Shown in pieces: positions 42,415-53,505 of a DNA stretch of 64,000 nucleotides. Numbering within the stretch: position 1 is the stretch's first letter; every line of letters starts with the position of its first letter. Position numbers and translations under genes: made by a program. Below the pieces are notes generated by a model. That model worked only from the letters and a program-made list of their open reading frames with translations, had not been told where the DNA came from and ran no database searches. Source of the stretch: Nocardioides sp. SYSU D00038 (GTDB taxonomy: Bacteria; Actinomycetota; Actinomycetes; Propionibacteriales; Nocardioidaceae); the NCBI RefSeq assembly GCF_016924665.1, contig NZ_JAFFJT010000007.1, positions 372,001-436,000 on the forward strand, read 5' to 3'.

Positions 42415-42430
42415 ATACCCGGCTGGGTAT
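42415..42430. promoter_or_regulatory. CsoR-type operator palindrome
   Basis: ATACCC-GGCT-GGGTAT, a perfect inverted repeat with a 4-base spacer, matching the TACCCC/GGGGTA style of CsoR-family operators. It sits in the promoter region of the repressor gene. Confidence 0.7.
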
Positions 42431-42456
42431 CCGTGCGCTGGGTGACCGTCCGTGGT

Positions 42457-42500
42457 CGGCCCCTCGGGGGGAGCTTCCCCCCGCTTCTCTCGAGGGGCCG
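42457..42500. terminator. Nested hairpin between tam and the CsoR-family gene
   Basis: CGGCCCCTCG (42457-42466) pairs with CGAGGGGCCG (42491-42500), enclosing a second hairpin GGGGGGA-GCT-TCCCCCC. It probably ends the tam transcript. The gene-free stretch 42348-42668 holds this, the CsoR-type operator, and no supportable gene. Confidence 0.65.
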
Positions 42501-42668
42501 TCCTCGGTCGGTCGCCGTGACAACGCAGCGTGGGACCAATCGTTACGTGAGGACGTCGCCGACCCGCAAGGTCTGACCCTCGATTACCCAATTGATCGTA
42601 AGTCTGCGACGCGCCGGGGCGCCGCGCGTGGGCTCCCGCTCCGGCGTGCTAGCCGCTCGCGCCAGCGC

Positions 42669-43442
42669 TCAGCCGGGCACCCTGGCCACCACGAAGACCC
42701 TGCGGAACGGCAGCACGACCGAGCCGTCGGCCCGGGCGGGGTACGCCGCCGCGAGCCGCGCCTTCAGCTCGGCCTCGAAGGCCGGTCGCAGGTCGTCGGG
42801 CAGGGCCTGGAGGGTCGGCCGGGCGCCCGTGCCGGTCACCCAGGCGAAGACCGGGTCGGCGCCGCGGAGCACGTGGAGGTAGGTCGTCTCCCAGGCGTCG
42901 ACCTCGCAGCCGAGACCGGCGAGGACGTCGAGGTACGCCGCGGCGTCCAGCGCGACGGGTGAGGCGACCCCGGCGGTGTGAGCGGCGTACGCCGGCTCGG
43001 CCGCGAGCGCGGCCCGCAGCGTGTGGCTGGGCTGGTCGTGGTTGCCGGGCACCTGGAAGCCGAACCAGCCGCCCGGGCGCACCCGGTCGACCAGGGCCGG
43101 CAGCAGGTCGACGTGGTCGGGCAGCCACTGGAGCGTGGCGTTGGAGACCAGCACGTCGACGGGGGCGGCCGGCGTCCAGGTCCGCAGGTCGCCCACGTCG
43201 AAGCGCAGCGCGGGGTGGTCGGCCCGGGCCCGCTCGACCATCTCCGGGCTGGCGTCGACGCCGCGCACCTCCGCGCCCGGCCACCGCTCGGCGAGCAGCG
43301 CGGTGAGGTTGCCCGGTCCGCAGCCGAGGTCGACGACCGCCCCGGGCCGCTCGGCCCCGATCCGGGCGACCAGTTCCACGAACGGCCGGCCGCGCTCGTC
43401 GGCGTAGGCGAGGTAGCGGTCGGGGTCCCACCGGTGCGTCAT
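42669..43442 (-). CDS. tam: Trans-aconitate 2-methyltransferase
   Basis: 257 residues, SAM-dependent class I methyltransferase. N-terminal WDPDRYLAYADERGRPF is the Tam signature; SAM motif I is VVDLGCGPGNLTALLA (about residues 36-51), with GVDASPEM and VSNATLQWLPDH following. HTLRAALAAEPAY and the ETTYLHVLRG region are Tam-specific. It methylates trans-aconitate, which inhibits aconitase. It diverges from a MarR gene with a palindromic operator between them, as in the Streptomyces tam-tamR system controlled by citrate and aconitates. ATG 43442. Confidence 0.93.
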   Translation of the reverse strand: MTHRWDPDRYLAYADERGRPFVELVARIGAERPGAVVDLGCGPGNLTALLAERWPGAEVRGVDASPEMVERARADHPALRFDVGDLRTWTPAAPVDVLVSNATLQWLPDHVDLLPALVDRVRPGGWFGFQVPGNHDQPSHTLRAALAAEPAYAAHTAGVASPVALDAAAYLDVLAGLGCEVDAWETTYLHVLRGADPVFAWVTGTGARPTLQALPDDLRPAFEAELKARLAAAYPARADGSVVLPFRRVFVVARVPG

Positions 43443-43466
43443 GCCGCCAGCCTGCGCCGGTCAGTC

Positions 43467-43480
43467 TCTTGATGTCAAGA
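43467..43480. promoter_or_regulatory. TamR operator
   Basis: TCTTGA-TG-TCAAGA, perfect 6-base arms, between the divergent tam and tamR genes (65-base gap). Placement and the TTGAT/ATCAA half-sites fit MarR-family TamR autoregulation. Confidence 0.75.
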
Positions 43481-43495
43481 TTCTCGACGTTCGGC

Positions 43496-43501
43496 TAGGC
43501 T
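43496..43501 (+). promoter_or_regulatory. -10 hexamer TAGGCT of tamR
   Basis: TAGGCT ends six bases before the tamR ATG and lacks a Shine-Dalgarno sequence after it, so the mRNA is likely leaderless. The TamR operator lies just upstream, where RNA polymerase binds. Confidence 0.55.
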
Positions 43502-43507
43502 GCCGGC

Positions 43508-43993
43508 ATGCGGGACGAGGTCGACGGGCTGGTGGAGGCGTGGGCGCGCGAGCGCCCGGATCTCGACCTGGCGCCCGTCGCCGTGTTCAGCCGGATCTCC
43601 CGGCTGGCCCGCCACCTCGACCTGGCGCGACGGCAGGCGTTCACGGCCTCCGGCATCGAGTCGTGGGAGTTCGACGTGCTGGCCGCGCTGCGCCGGGCCG
43701 GGAAGCCCTACGAGCTCTCCCCCGGCCGGCTGCTGCGCGAGACGCTGGTCACCAGCGGAACGATGACCAACCGGGTCGACCGGCTGGCCGCGCGCGGGCT
43801 GGTGGAGCGCTACCCCGACCCCGACGACCGCCGCGGCGTCATCGTGCGGCTGACCCCCGAGGGCGGGGCGGCCGTCGACGCCGCGTTCACCGCCCTGCTC
43901 GAGGCCGAGGAGCGGCTGCTCGCCGAGCTGCCGGCCCGGCAGCAGGAGGAGCTGGCCGGCCTGCTGCGGCGGCTGCTGGCGCCGTTCGCCTGA
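43508..43993 (+). CDS. tamR: MarR-family regulator TamR
   Basis: 161 residues, winged helix. N-terminal dimerisation helix (VAVFSRISRLARHLDLARRQAF), DNA-binding helices (ELSPGRLLRETLVTSGTMTNRVDRLAARGLV) and wing (YPDPDDRRGVIVRLTPEG) are all intact. Long, Arg-rich N-terminal helix is typical of TamR/HucR-type MarR proteins. In Streptomyces, TamR releases DNA when trans-aconitate, cis-aconitate, citrate or isocitrate rise, inducing tam and aconitase. The name rests on divergent pairing with tam and the TCTTGA/TCAAGA palindrome between the genes. Confidence 0.9.
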   Translation: MRDEVDGLVEAWARERPDLDLAPVAVFSRISRLARHLDLARRQAFTASGIESWEFDVLAALRRAGKPYELSPGRLLRETLVTSGTMTNRVDRLAARGLVERYPDPDDRRGVIVRLTPEGGAAVDAAFTALLEAEERLLAELPARQQEELAGLLRRLLAPFA

Positions 43994-44015
43994 GCCCGCA
44001 CCACCCGAACGCCGT

Positions 44016-44052
44016 CGAGTCGTCGTTACTGCAGTGCAGTAGCGACGACTCG
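44016..44052. terminator. 18-bp palindrome between convergent genes
   Basis: Arm CGAGTCGTCGTTACTGCA (44016-44033) and 44035-44052 pair with one G-U. Near-identical to the hairpin at 19767-19809. Placed between the tamR and ABC-F stops, it can terminate both. Confidence 0.78.
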
Positions 44053-44062
44053 GCGTACGAGC

Positions 44063-45887
<1,825 letters not shown>

Positions 45888-45895
<8 letters not shown>

Positions 45896-46781
45896 AGGTC
45901 ACCACGTGGGCGCCGGCCACCGGCCCGTGGGCGACCAGCGACCCGTCGAGCGCCGCGGAGACCTCGCGGGCGTGGTCGGGCGAGCCGGTGAGGAAGACGC
46001 AGGTCGGCCCGGAGCCGGAGACCAGCCCGCGCAGCGCACCGGCCTCCTCGCCGCGGGTCAGCAGCTCCCCCAGGTCGGGCCGTAGGTCGAGCGCGGCCGG
46101 CTGGAGGTCGTTGTGCAGCGTGGCGGCCAGCTGGTGGGGGTCGCCGGAGGCCAGCGCGTCGAGCAGCGGCCCGGACGGCGTCGGCGTCGCCGTGGGCTCG
46201 GCGAGCTCGGCGAGCTCGGCCAGCTCGTCGAAGCGGCGGTAGACCGCGGCGGTCGAGAGGCCGCCGGTCGCGGGAGCCACGACCCACCACCAGGTGTGCC
46301 GGTCGTCGACCGCGGTGACGACCTCGCCGCGGCCGGTGCCGAGCGCCGTGCCCCCCACCAGCGAGAACGGCACGTCGGAGCCCAGCCCGGCGGCGTGGGC
46401 CAGCAGGTCGTCGTCGGTGGTGCCGAGGTCCCAGAGCCGGTCGGTCGCGACCAGGGCGGCGGCGGCGTCGGCGGAGCCGCCGGCCATCCCGCCCGCCACC
46501 GGGACCGCCTTGTGGATGGTCAGCGCCGTGGGCCGGTCGGTCAACGCGCGGGCCGCCCGGGCCGCGAGGTTGGTCTCGTCGGTCGGCACGTCGGCGACCG
46601 CGACGTGCGGCTCGCCGGTGACGGTGACTCCGGTGCCGGGGCGGGCGGTGAGGTCGTCGTAGAGGCTCACGGCCTGGTAGACGGTCTCGAGGGGGTGGAA
46701 CCCGTCGGACCGGGCCGCACCCACGCCGAGGTGGAGGTTGATCTTGGCCGACGCCCTGACGGTGACCTGGCGACCGCTCAC
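45888..46781 (-). CDS. ispE: 4-diphosphocytidyl-2-C-methyl-D-erythritol kinase
   Basis: 297 residues, GHMP kinase of the MEP isoprenoid pathway. [12 protein letters not shown] is the N-terminal substrate motif, [20 protein letters not shown] (about residues 95-114) the ATP-binding GHMP motif, and [13 protein letters not shown] the C-terminal glycine loop. [21 protein letters not shown] lies around the catalytic Asp. A short duplicated string [10 protein letters not shown] occurs near residue 187. GTG 46779-46781 overlaps the ksgA stop (GTGA). Position after ksgA matches Rv1010-Rv1011 in mycobacteria. Confidence 0.95.
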
Positions 46782-47638
46782 CGGTGCAGCTCCTCGGTGA
46801 CGCGCACGAACTGGTCGAGGGTCAGCGCCTCGCCGCGGGCCATCGGGTCGACGCCGGCCGTGCGCAGCGCCGCCTCGGCCGCCTCGGCCGAGCCGGCGAT
46901 CGGACGCAGCACGCCGCGCAGGGCCTTGCGACGCTGGGCGAACGCCGCGTCGACCACCGCGAACACCTGCTCGCGGGTGACGGTGGTCGCCGGAGGCTCG
47001 CGCCGGGTCCAGGCCACCAGGCCGGAGTCGACGTTGGGGGCCGGCCAGAAGACGTTGCGGCCGATCGACCCGGCGCGGCGGACGTCGGCCGACCAGGCCG
47101 CTTTGATCGACGGGATGCCGTAGACCTTCGAGCCCGGCCCGGCCGCCAGCCGGTCGGCGACCTCGGCCTGCACCATCACCAGTCCCCGCTCCAGCGACGG
47201 CAGCAGCGCGAGCAGGTGGAGCAGCACCGGCACCGAGACGTTGTAGGGCAGGTTGGCGACCAGCGCGGTGGGCGGCGGGCCCGGCAGCGCGTCGACGTGC
47301 AGGGCGTCGGCGAGCACCACCTCGCACCGCTCGGCCCGGTCGGGGGCCCTCTCGGCCACGGTGGCGGCCAGGCGGCCGGCCAGCAACGGATCGACCTCGA
47401 CGGCGACCACCCGGTCGACGACCTCGAGCAGGGCCAGGGTCAGCGACCCGAGACCCGGGCCGACCTCGACGACGACGTCGTCGGCGCCGACGCCCGACTC
47501 TCGGACGATCCGGCGCACGGTGTTGGGGTCGATGACGAAGTTCTGCCCGCGCTGCTTGGTGGGTCGCAGGTCGAGCTCGGCCGCCAGCGACCGGACCTCG
47601 GCGGGCCCGAGCAGGCGGACGGACGACGGCTCGGGCAC
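46778..47638 (-). CDS. ksgA: 16S rRNA dimethyladenosine transferase
   Basis: 286 residues. It methylates A1518/A1519 of 16S r[23 protein letters not shown] is the family N-terminus, [17 protein letters not shown] the SAM motif [12 protein letters not shown] motif II, and VANLPYNVS the NLPY catalytic motif (about residue 125). [10 protein letters not shown] and [12 protein letters not shown] are C-terminal signatures. GTG 47638 has no Shine-Dalgarno sequence; TAGCGT lies seven bases upstream, predicting a leaderless ksgA-ispE-ABC-F operon mRNA. Also named rsmA. Confidence 0.96.
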   Translation of the reverse strand: MPEPSSVRLLGPAEVRSLAAELDLRPTKQRGQNFVIDPNTVRRIVRESGVGADDVVVEVGPGLGSLTLALLEVVDRVVAVEVDPLLAGRLAATVAERAPDRAERCEVVLADALHVDALPGPPPTALVANLPYNVSVPVLLHLLALLPSLERGLVMVQAEVADRLAAGPGSKVYGIPSIKAAWSADVRRAGSIGRNVFWPAPNVDSGLVAWTRREPPATTVTREQVFAVVDAAFAQRRKALRGVLRPIAGSAEAAEAALRTAGVDPMARGEALTLDQFVRVTEELHR

Positions 47639-47645
47639 GACCGCA

Positions 47646-47651
47646 ACGCTA
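47646..47651 (-). promoter_or_regulatory. -10 hexamer TAGCGT of ksgA
   Basis: Minus-strand TAGCGT ends seven bases before the GTG start, right next to the rpf terminator hairpin. Confidence 0.5.
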
Positions 47652-47670
47652 CCGGTGCCCGCGGCACCGG
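47652..47670 (-). terminator. Hairpin after the rpf gene
   Basis: CCGGTGCC (47652-47659), loop CGC, GGCACCGG (47663-47670), 16 bases past the rpf stop. It would separate rpf from ksgA. Confidence 0.65.
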
Positions 47671-47685
47671 ACGCCCGGCGTCGGG

Positions 47686-49011
<1,326 letters not shown>

Positions 49012-49061
49012 CTATCTCACCGGAGCGACCCCGGGCAGCGACAGGGTTGCGTCCGGGTGGG

Positions 49062-50660
49062 TCACGGGGCGGTCTCGGTGACAGGAGCGGTCGGCGGGGG
49101 GGCGGGCCGTGGGCCGCGGGCGACGACGTAGACGAGCAGGAGACCCATGACCGCGGCTCCCGCCCACATGGCGTGCTGCCACCCCTCGACGAATGCCTCC
49201 TGGGCCGCGCGTACCAGCGCCTGCGCCTGAGGGTGCGCGCCGGCAGCGGCGACGGCGTTGGCGACGCCCTCGCGTGCGGTGTCAGCCACGCCCGCCGGGA
49301 CGCCCTCGAGCCGGGCGTCGATCGAGCTCCGGTAGCCCGCCGACAGGACCGCTCCGAGCAGGGCGACGCCGACGGCGGTTCCGAGCTCACGGGTGACGTC
49401 GTTGAGGGCGGAGGCGACACCTTGGCGCTCGCGCGGCAGCGCACTCGTGATCGCCTCCGTCGAGGGCGTCATGGACAGGCCCATGCCCACGCCCATCACG
49501 AGCATGCCCGGGAGGACCGAGAGGTACCCGCCGTCGACCGACACCAGGCTCGCCATCAGGGCGAGGCCCGCCCCGCCGACGAAGATGCCGGTGGCCATGG
49601 TGGCCCGGGCTCCGAGGCGGCCAGCGACGTGAGGCGCCAGGCCGGAGGCGAGCATCATCAACAGGGCCATGGGCATCATCCCCAGCGTGGCCCGCAGCGC
49701 GGACCAGCCGAGCACCGCCTGAAAGAACGGGAACAGCACCACGAAGATCCCGGCCAGCACACCGAAGACGCCCAGCAGGGCGACCGATCCGCCGGCCAGG
49801 CGCCGCTCCTTGAAGAGCCGGACGTCGAGCAGCGGTGCGACCTGGCGCAGCTCCCAGACGACGAAGCCGGCGAGGGCGAGGATGCCCCCTGCCAGACCGA
49901 TGAGGGTCGCCGGCTCGGTCCAGCCGTGCACCGGGCCCTCGTGGAGGGCGTAGACCAGTCCGAGCACGGCGAGGACCGAGGTGACCGAACCGGTGGTGTC
50001 GAACCGGTGCTCGGTGTGCTCGCGGGAGTTGGGCACCGACCGCAGGGTGATCGCGAGCGCGACCAGGACGAGCGCGACCGGCAGGACGAAGAGCCATCGC
50101 CAGGTGGCCACGTCGACGAGCAGTGCCGACAGGTACATGCCGAGCATGCCGCCACCACCGGCGACACCGGTCCACACGCCGATGCCCTTGGCTCGCTCCT
50201 CCTCGGGGAAGGTGGCGGTGATGACCGCGAGCGTGACCGGCATGACCATCGCCGCTCCCACTCCGGCGGCGAACCGGGAGGCGAGCATCATCTCCGAGGA
50301 GACGGCCAGCCCGGCTGCCACGTTCGCACAACCGAAGAGGGTCAGGCCGACGACCAGCACGGGCTTGCGGCCGAGCCGGTCGCCGAGGGCGCCCAGCGGC
50401 AGCAGCAGTGCAGCCAGGCTGATCGTGTAGAGGTTGATGAACCACAGCACCGTGCTCTGGGAGGCGCCGAACTCGACGGCCAGCTCGGGCTGGGCGACGT
50501 TGAGGCCGGTGACCGACGCGATGACCGCCATCAGCGCGATGCAGACCCCGACCAGGATGGTGCGGCGCTGCCGCGCGTCACCGACGGTCGGGTCGCCGGA
50601 GTCGAACGGCTCGGCGGAGTCGACGCCGCCGACCCCGGCGCGAGGTGGTTCGGTAGTCAT
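49062..50660 (-). CDS. MFS drug transporter, DHA2 (14-TMS) family
   Basis: 532 residues, about 14 predicted transmembrane segments. Motif A GALGDRLGRKPVLV lies between helices 2 and 3; LNVAQPELAVEFGAS with VLWFINLY is the DHA2 N-terminal pattern; motif C-like GAAMVMPVTLAVI follows. The C-terminal loop SSIDARLEGVPAGVADTAREGVANAV is typical of EmrB/QacA-type exporters. Likely proton-driven efflux of cationic or lipophilic compounds. ATG 50660 follows AAGGAACTCC. Not coupled to its neighbours, it breaks the rpf-tatD core order and may be an insertion. A palindrome ACAAACTTTGT lies about 63 bases upstream. Confidence 0.92.
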   Translation of the reverse strand: MTTEPPRAGVGGVDSAEPFDSGDPTVGDARQRRTILVGVCIALMAVIASVTGLNVAQPELAVEFGASQSTVLWFINLYTISLAALLLPLGALGDRLGRKPVLVVGLTLFGCANVAAGLAVSSEMMLASRFAAGVGAAMVMPVTLAVITATFPEEERAKGIGVWTGVAGGGGMLGMYLSALLVDVATWRWLFVLPVALVLVALAITLRSVPNSREHTEHRFDTTGSVTSVLAVLGLVYALHEGPVHGWTEPATLIGLAGGILALAGFVVWELRQVAPLLDVRLFKERRLAGGSVALLGVFGVLAGIFVVLFPFFQAVLGWSALRATLGMMPMALLMMLASGLAPHVAGRLGARATMATGIFVGGAGLALMASLVSVDGGYLSVLPGMLVMGVGMGLSMTPSTEAITSALPRERQGVASALNDVTRELGTAVGVALLGAVLSAGYRSSIDARLEGVPAGVADTAREGVANAVAAAGAHPQAQALVRAAQEAFVEGWQHAMWAGAAVMGLLLVYVVARGPRPAPPPTAPVTETAP

Positions 50661-50722
50661 GGAGTTCCTTTCGCGGGGCTGCCATCGCTGAACTCGATCG
50701 TGGGGTCGAAGAGGGCGGATCC

Positions 50723-50733
50723 ACAAACTTTGT
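50723..50733. promoter_or_regulatory. Short palindrome upstream of the MFS exporter
   Basis: ACAAA-C-TTTGT, an 11-base perfect palindrome in an unusually AT-rich patch. It may be a repressor operator controlling the exporter. No adjacent regulator gene. Confidence 0.35.
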
Positions 50734-50906
50734 TGCCGAATGGAAAGTGACTAACCGGGCCCATGGAGGACCTCAGCCCGATCGGCAGGCACGGCGGATG
50801 CGGACCCGTCCGGGCCGCTCCGAGGTCAGGCGAGCCCGGCTGGGCGCCGTGAGCGTCGACACGCGGTCGACCCGCGGCCGGCTCCGGCCGCTACCAGGGG
50901 CCGCCG

Positions 50907-51824
50907 CTACCAGGGACCGCCGAACGCCGCCTCGGTGTTGGCGTCGATCGCCGCGCACAGCTCCTCGAGGTCGTCGCCGCGCACCTGCGCCATGGCCCGC
51001 ACCGTCAGGGGCACGAGGTACGACGCGTTGGGGCGGCCGCGGTAGGGCGTGGGGGTCAGGTACGGCGCGTCGGTCTCGACCAGCACCCGGTCGCGCGGCG
51101 CCACGGCGAGCGCATCGCGCAGCGGCTGGGCGTTCTTGAACGTGACGGTGCCGGCGAAGCTGAGCCAGGCGCCGCGGTCGAGGCAGCGGCGCGCGAAGTC
51201 GGCGTCCCCGGAGAAGCAGTGCATCACCCAGCGCTCCGGCGCGCCCTCCTCGTCGAGCACCCGCAGCACCTCCTCGTGGGCGTCGCGGTCGTGGATGACC
51301 AGCGTCTTGTCGAGCCGCTTGGCCAGGTCGACGTGGCGGCGGAACGACGCCACCTGGGCCGCGCGCCCCTCCACGCCGGTGCGGAAGTGGTCGAGACCGG
51401 TCTCGCCGACCGCCCGGACCTTGTCGTGGGCCCGGGCCAGCGCCTCGATCTCGGCCAGCGCGTCGTCGAGCTCTCCGCGCTCGGCGAGCCGGGGCGCCTC
51501 GTTGGGGTGCAGCGCGACGCCGGCGACCAGCGGTGGGTGCTCGGCGGCGGCCCGCACCGCCCAGCGGGCGCCCGGCAGGTCGCAGCCGATCTGGACGATC
51601 CGCGGCACCCCCACCGCGGTGGATGCCTCCAGCGCGGCCTCGACGCCGAGCCAGTCGCCCTCGTCGGGGCCGTCGGCGATGTCGAGGTGGCAGTGGTTGT
51701 CGACCACCGGGTGCGGCAGCGGCTCCGGGCTCGGGGGCCGCTCGCGGTCGCGGCGTGCCCCCGACCGCTCCTCGGTGGCGGCGCGGCGGCGGGTGGGGCC
51801 GCCGGAGGGGTCCGGCGCGGTCAC
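50907..51824 (-). CDS. tatD: TatD-family metal-dependent hydrolase/DNase
   Basis: 305 residues, metallo-hydrolase TIM barrel. VDNHCHLD gives the first metal pair (HxH), VGETGLDHF the bridging Glu, VIHDRDAHEEVL and HCFSGD the later His ligands, and LVETDAPYLTP the Asp near the C-terminus. The N-terminal 35 residues (PDPSGGPTRRRAATEERSGA) are a basic, disordered extension not shared by the family; translation could also begin nearer VVDNHCHLD. GTG 51822-51824 overlaps the alpha/beta hydrolase stop (GTGA). Orthologue position matches Rv1008 upstream of rpfB. Confidence 0.93.
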   Translation of the reverse strand: MTAPDPSGGPTRRRAATEERSGARRDRERPPSPEPLPHPVVDNHCHLDIADGPDEGDWLGVEAALEASTAVGVPRIVQIGCDLPGARWAVRAAAEHPPLVAGVALHPNEAPRLAERGELDDALAEIEALARAHDKVRAVGETGLDHFRTGVEGRAAQVASFRRHVDLAKRLDKTLVIHDRDAHEEVLRVLDEEGAPERWVMHCFSGDADFARRCLDRGAWLSFAGTVTFKNAQPLRDALAVAPRDRVLVETDAPYLTPTPYRGRPNASYLVPLTVRAMAQVRGDDLEELCAAIDANTEAAFGGPW

Positions 51825-52675
51825 CGGGCCGCGCCCACGCTGTCGATCCGGCGGAGCACCGCCTCGGCGAGCGCCTCCGGGGCCTGGGTCGGCACCCAGT
51901 GGCTGACCCCCTCGAGCTCGACGAACTCGTAGGGCCCAGTCACGTGCTGCGCAGTGAGCTCCGCGCCCCGCCGGGCCAGGGCGACGTCCTCGGTGCTCCA
52001 CACGAACGTCGTCGGCACCGACACCTCGGAGGTGCCGACCTCGCCGGCCGCGAACGGCAGCGCGCGGTACCAGCCCAACCCTCCCGGCAGGGCGCCGTAG
52101 TCGAGGATCTCGGCGCGGCAGCGCCGTACCTCCTCCTCGGTCATGCCGCCCTCGCGCAGCGCGCGCAGCAGCAGCGTGGGCGCGAACCGCCCCACCAGGT
52201 CGACCAGGAGCGGCACCTGGAACAACCCCATGTACCAGGACTTCAAGCCTTGGCTCGAGGTCACCGCCGCCCGCACGAACGCGCGCGGGTGGGGCACCGA
52301 GACGGCCGTCCAGCTGCGCACCAGGTCGGGCCGGGTGGCGGCCAGGTGCCAGCCGACGATCGAGCCCCAGTCGTGACCCACCAGGTGGACCGGGCGGCCG
52401 ATCTCCTCGACCAGCGCCACGACGTCGGCAGTGAGCCGGCCGATCCGGTAGTGCCAGCGGCCCAGCGGGCGGGCACCCGGCGAGTAGCCGCGCTGGTCGG
52501 GGGCGTAGGTGCGCAGCCCGCGGGCGTGCAGCAACGGCGCAACGGAGCGCCAGGTGGTGGCCCGCTCCGGCCAGCCGTGCAGGAGCACCACGGGGTCGCC
52601 GTCGAGCGGGCCGTCGTCGAGGACGTCGAAGGTCAGCCCGTCGTGGGAGTACGCCGTCAGCCTCGCCGCGGTCAT
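51821..52675 (-). CDS. Alpha/beta hydrolase, epoxide hydrolase-like
   Basis: 284 residues. VVLLHGWPERATTWR carries the oxyanion HGWP, LVGHDWGSIVGWHLA the nucleophile Asp (HDWG, as in epoxide hydrolases and haloalkane dehalogenases), WSTEDVALAR the acid and VSHWVPTQAP the catalytic His. Family reaction: opening of epoxides or related C-X bonds; substrate unknown. ATG 52675 overlaps the rsmI stop (ATGA) and the gene's stop overlaps tatD (GTGA), so it is embedded in the rsmI-tatD operon, an insertion relative to the mycobacterial order. Confidence 0.9.
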   Translation of the reverse strand: MTAARLTAYSHDGLTFDVLDDGPLDGDPVVLLHGWPERATTWRSVAPLLHARGLRTYAPDQRGYSPGARPLGRWHYRIGRLTADVVALVEEIGRPVHLVGHDWGSIVGWHLAATRPDLVRSWTAVSVPHPRAFVRAAVTSSQGLKSWYMGLFQVPLLVDLVGRFAPTLLLRALREGGMTEEEVRRCRAEILDYGALPGGLGWYRALPFAAGEVGTSEVSVPTTFVWSTEDVALARRGAELTAQHVTGPYEFVELEGVSHWVPTQAPEALAEAVLRRIDSVGAAR

Positions 52676-53505
52676 GAGGCGTGCACCAGGTTGTAGACCT
52701 CGCGCTTCGGCACGCCCGCCAGGCGGGCCACCTCGACGATCGCTTCCTTGCGGGGCATGCCGTCTCCTTCCAAGCGGGCCACCGCGGCCCGCAGGCTCTC
52801 GGGGTCGTCGCCGACCCGGGCGGTTGCGACCGCGCCGGCCACGACGATCGTGACCTCGCCGCGCACCCCGTCGGCGGCCCACGCGACGAGCTCCGCCAGC
52901 GGCCCCCGTCGTACCTCCTCGTGGGTCTTGGTCAGCTCGCGGCACACCGCCGCCGCGCGGTCGCCGCCCCACGCCTCGGCCATCGCCGCCAGGGCCGCCT
53001 CGGTGCGGTGGGGCGCCTCGAAGAAGACCAGGGTGCGCTCCTCGGCGGCCAGGGCGGACAGCCGCCGCGCCCGCTCGCCGGCCTTGCGCGGCAGGAACCC
53101 CTCGAAGCAGAACCGGTCGACCGGCAGCCCCGAGACCGCGAGCGCGGTCAGCACCGCGCTCGGCCCGGGCACCGCCGTCACCCGGATCCCGGCCTCGACC
53201 GCAGCCGCGACCAGCCGGTAGCCGGGGTCGGAGACGCTCGGCATCCCGGCGTCGGTCACGAGCAGCACCCGCTCCCCCGCCTCCAGCGCCTCGAGCAGCG
53301 CCGGCGTCCGGGCGGTCTCGTTGCCCTCGAAGTACGACACGACCCGCCCGCCGATCGTCACACCCAGCTCCCCGGTGAGCCGCCGCAGCCGCCGGGTGTC
53401 CTCCGCCGCCACCACGTCGGCGCCCGCCAGCTCGCTCGCCAGCCTGGCCGGGGCGTCCTCGACCCGTCCGATCGGCGTCGCCGCCAGCACCAGGGTTCCG
53501 GTCAC
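52672..53505 (-). CDS. rsmI: 16S rRNA (cytidine-1402-2'-O)-methyltransferase
   Basis: 277 residues, tetrapyrrole-methylase-like fold. VLAATPIGRVEDAPARLASEL is the N-terminal SAM loop, VAAEDTRRLRRL and TDAGMPSVSDPGYRLV the typical RsmI signatures, AVPGPSAVLTALAVSGLP the central loop, and FEAPHR the fourth. C-terminal 45 residues (GMPRKEAIVEVARLAGVPKREVYNLV) form the RsmI-specific helix-turn-helix domain. Start GTG 53505. Divergent from pmt in mycobacteria (Rv1003-Rv1002c); here pmt is also divergent but separated by 1.7 kb of repeats. Confidence 0.94.
   Translation of the reverse strand: MTGTLVLAATPIGRVEDAPARLASELAGADVVAAEDTRRLRRLTGELGVTIGGRVVSYFEGNETARTPALLEALEAGERVLLVTDAGMPSVSDPGYRLVAAAVEAGIRVTAVPGPSAVLTALAVSGLPVDRFCFEGFLPRKAGERARRLSALAAEERTLVFFEAPHRTEAALAAMAEAWGGDRAAAVCRELTKTHEEVRRGPLAELVAWAADGVRGEVTIVVAGAVATARVGDDPESLRAAVARLEGDGMPRKEAIVEVARLAGVPKREVYNLVHAS

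Noticed and set aside
50747..51139. 131-codon plus-strand frame upstream of tatD
   Set aside because: Arg-rich shadow overlapping tatD, no ribosome site or homology.
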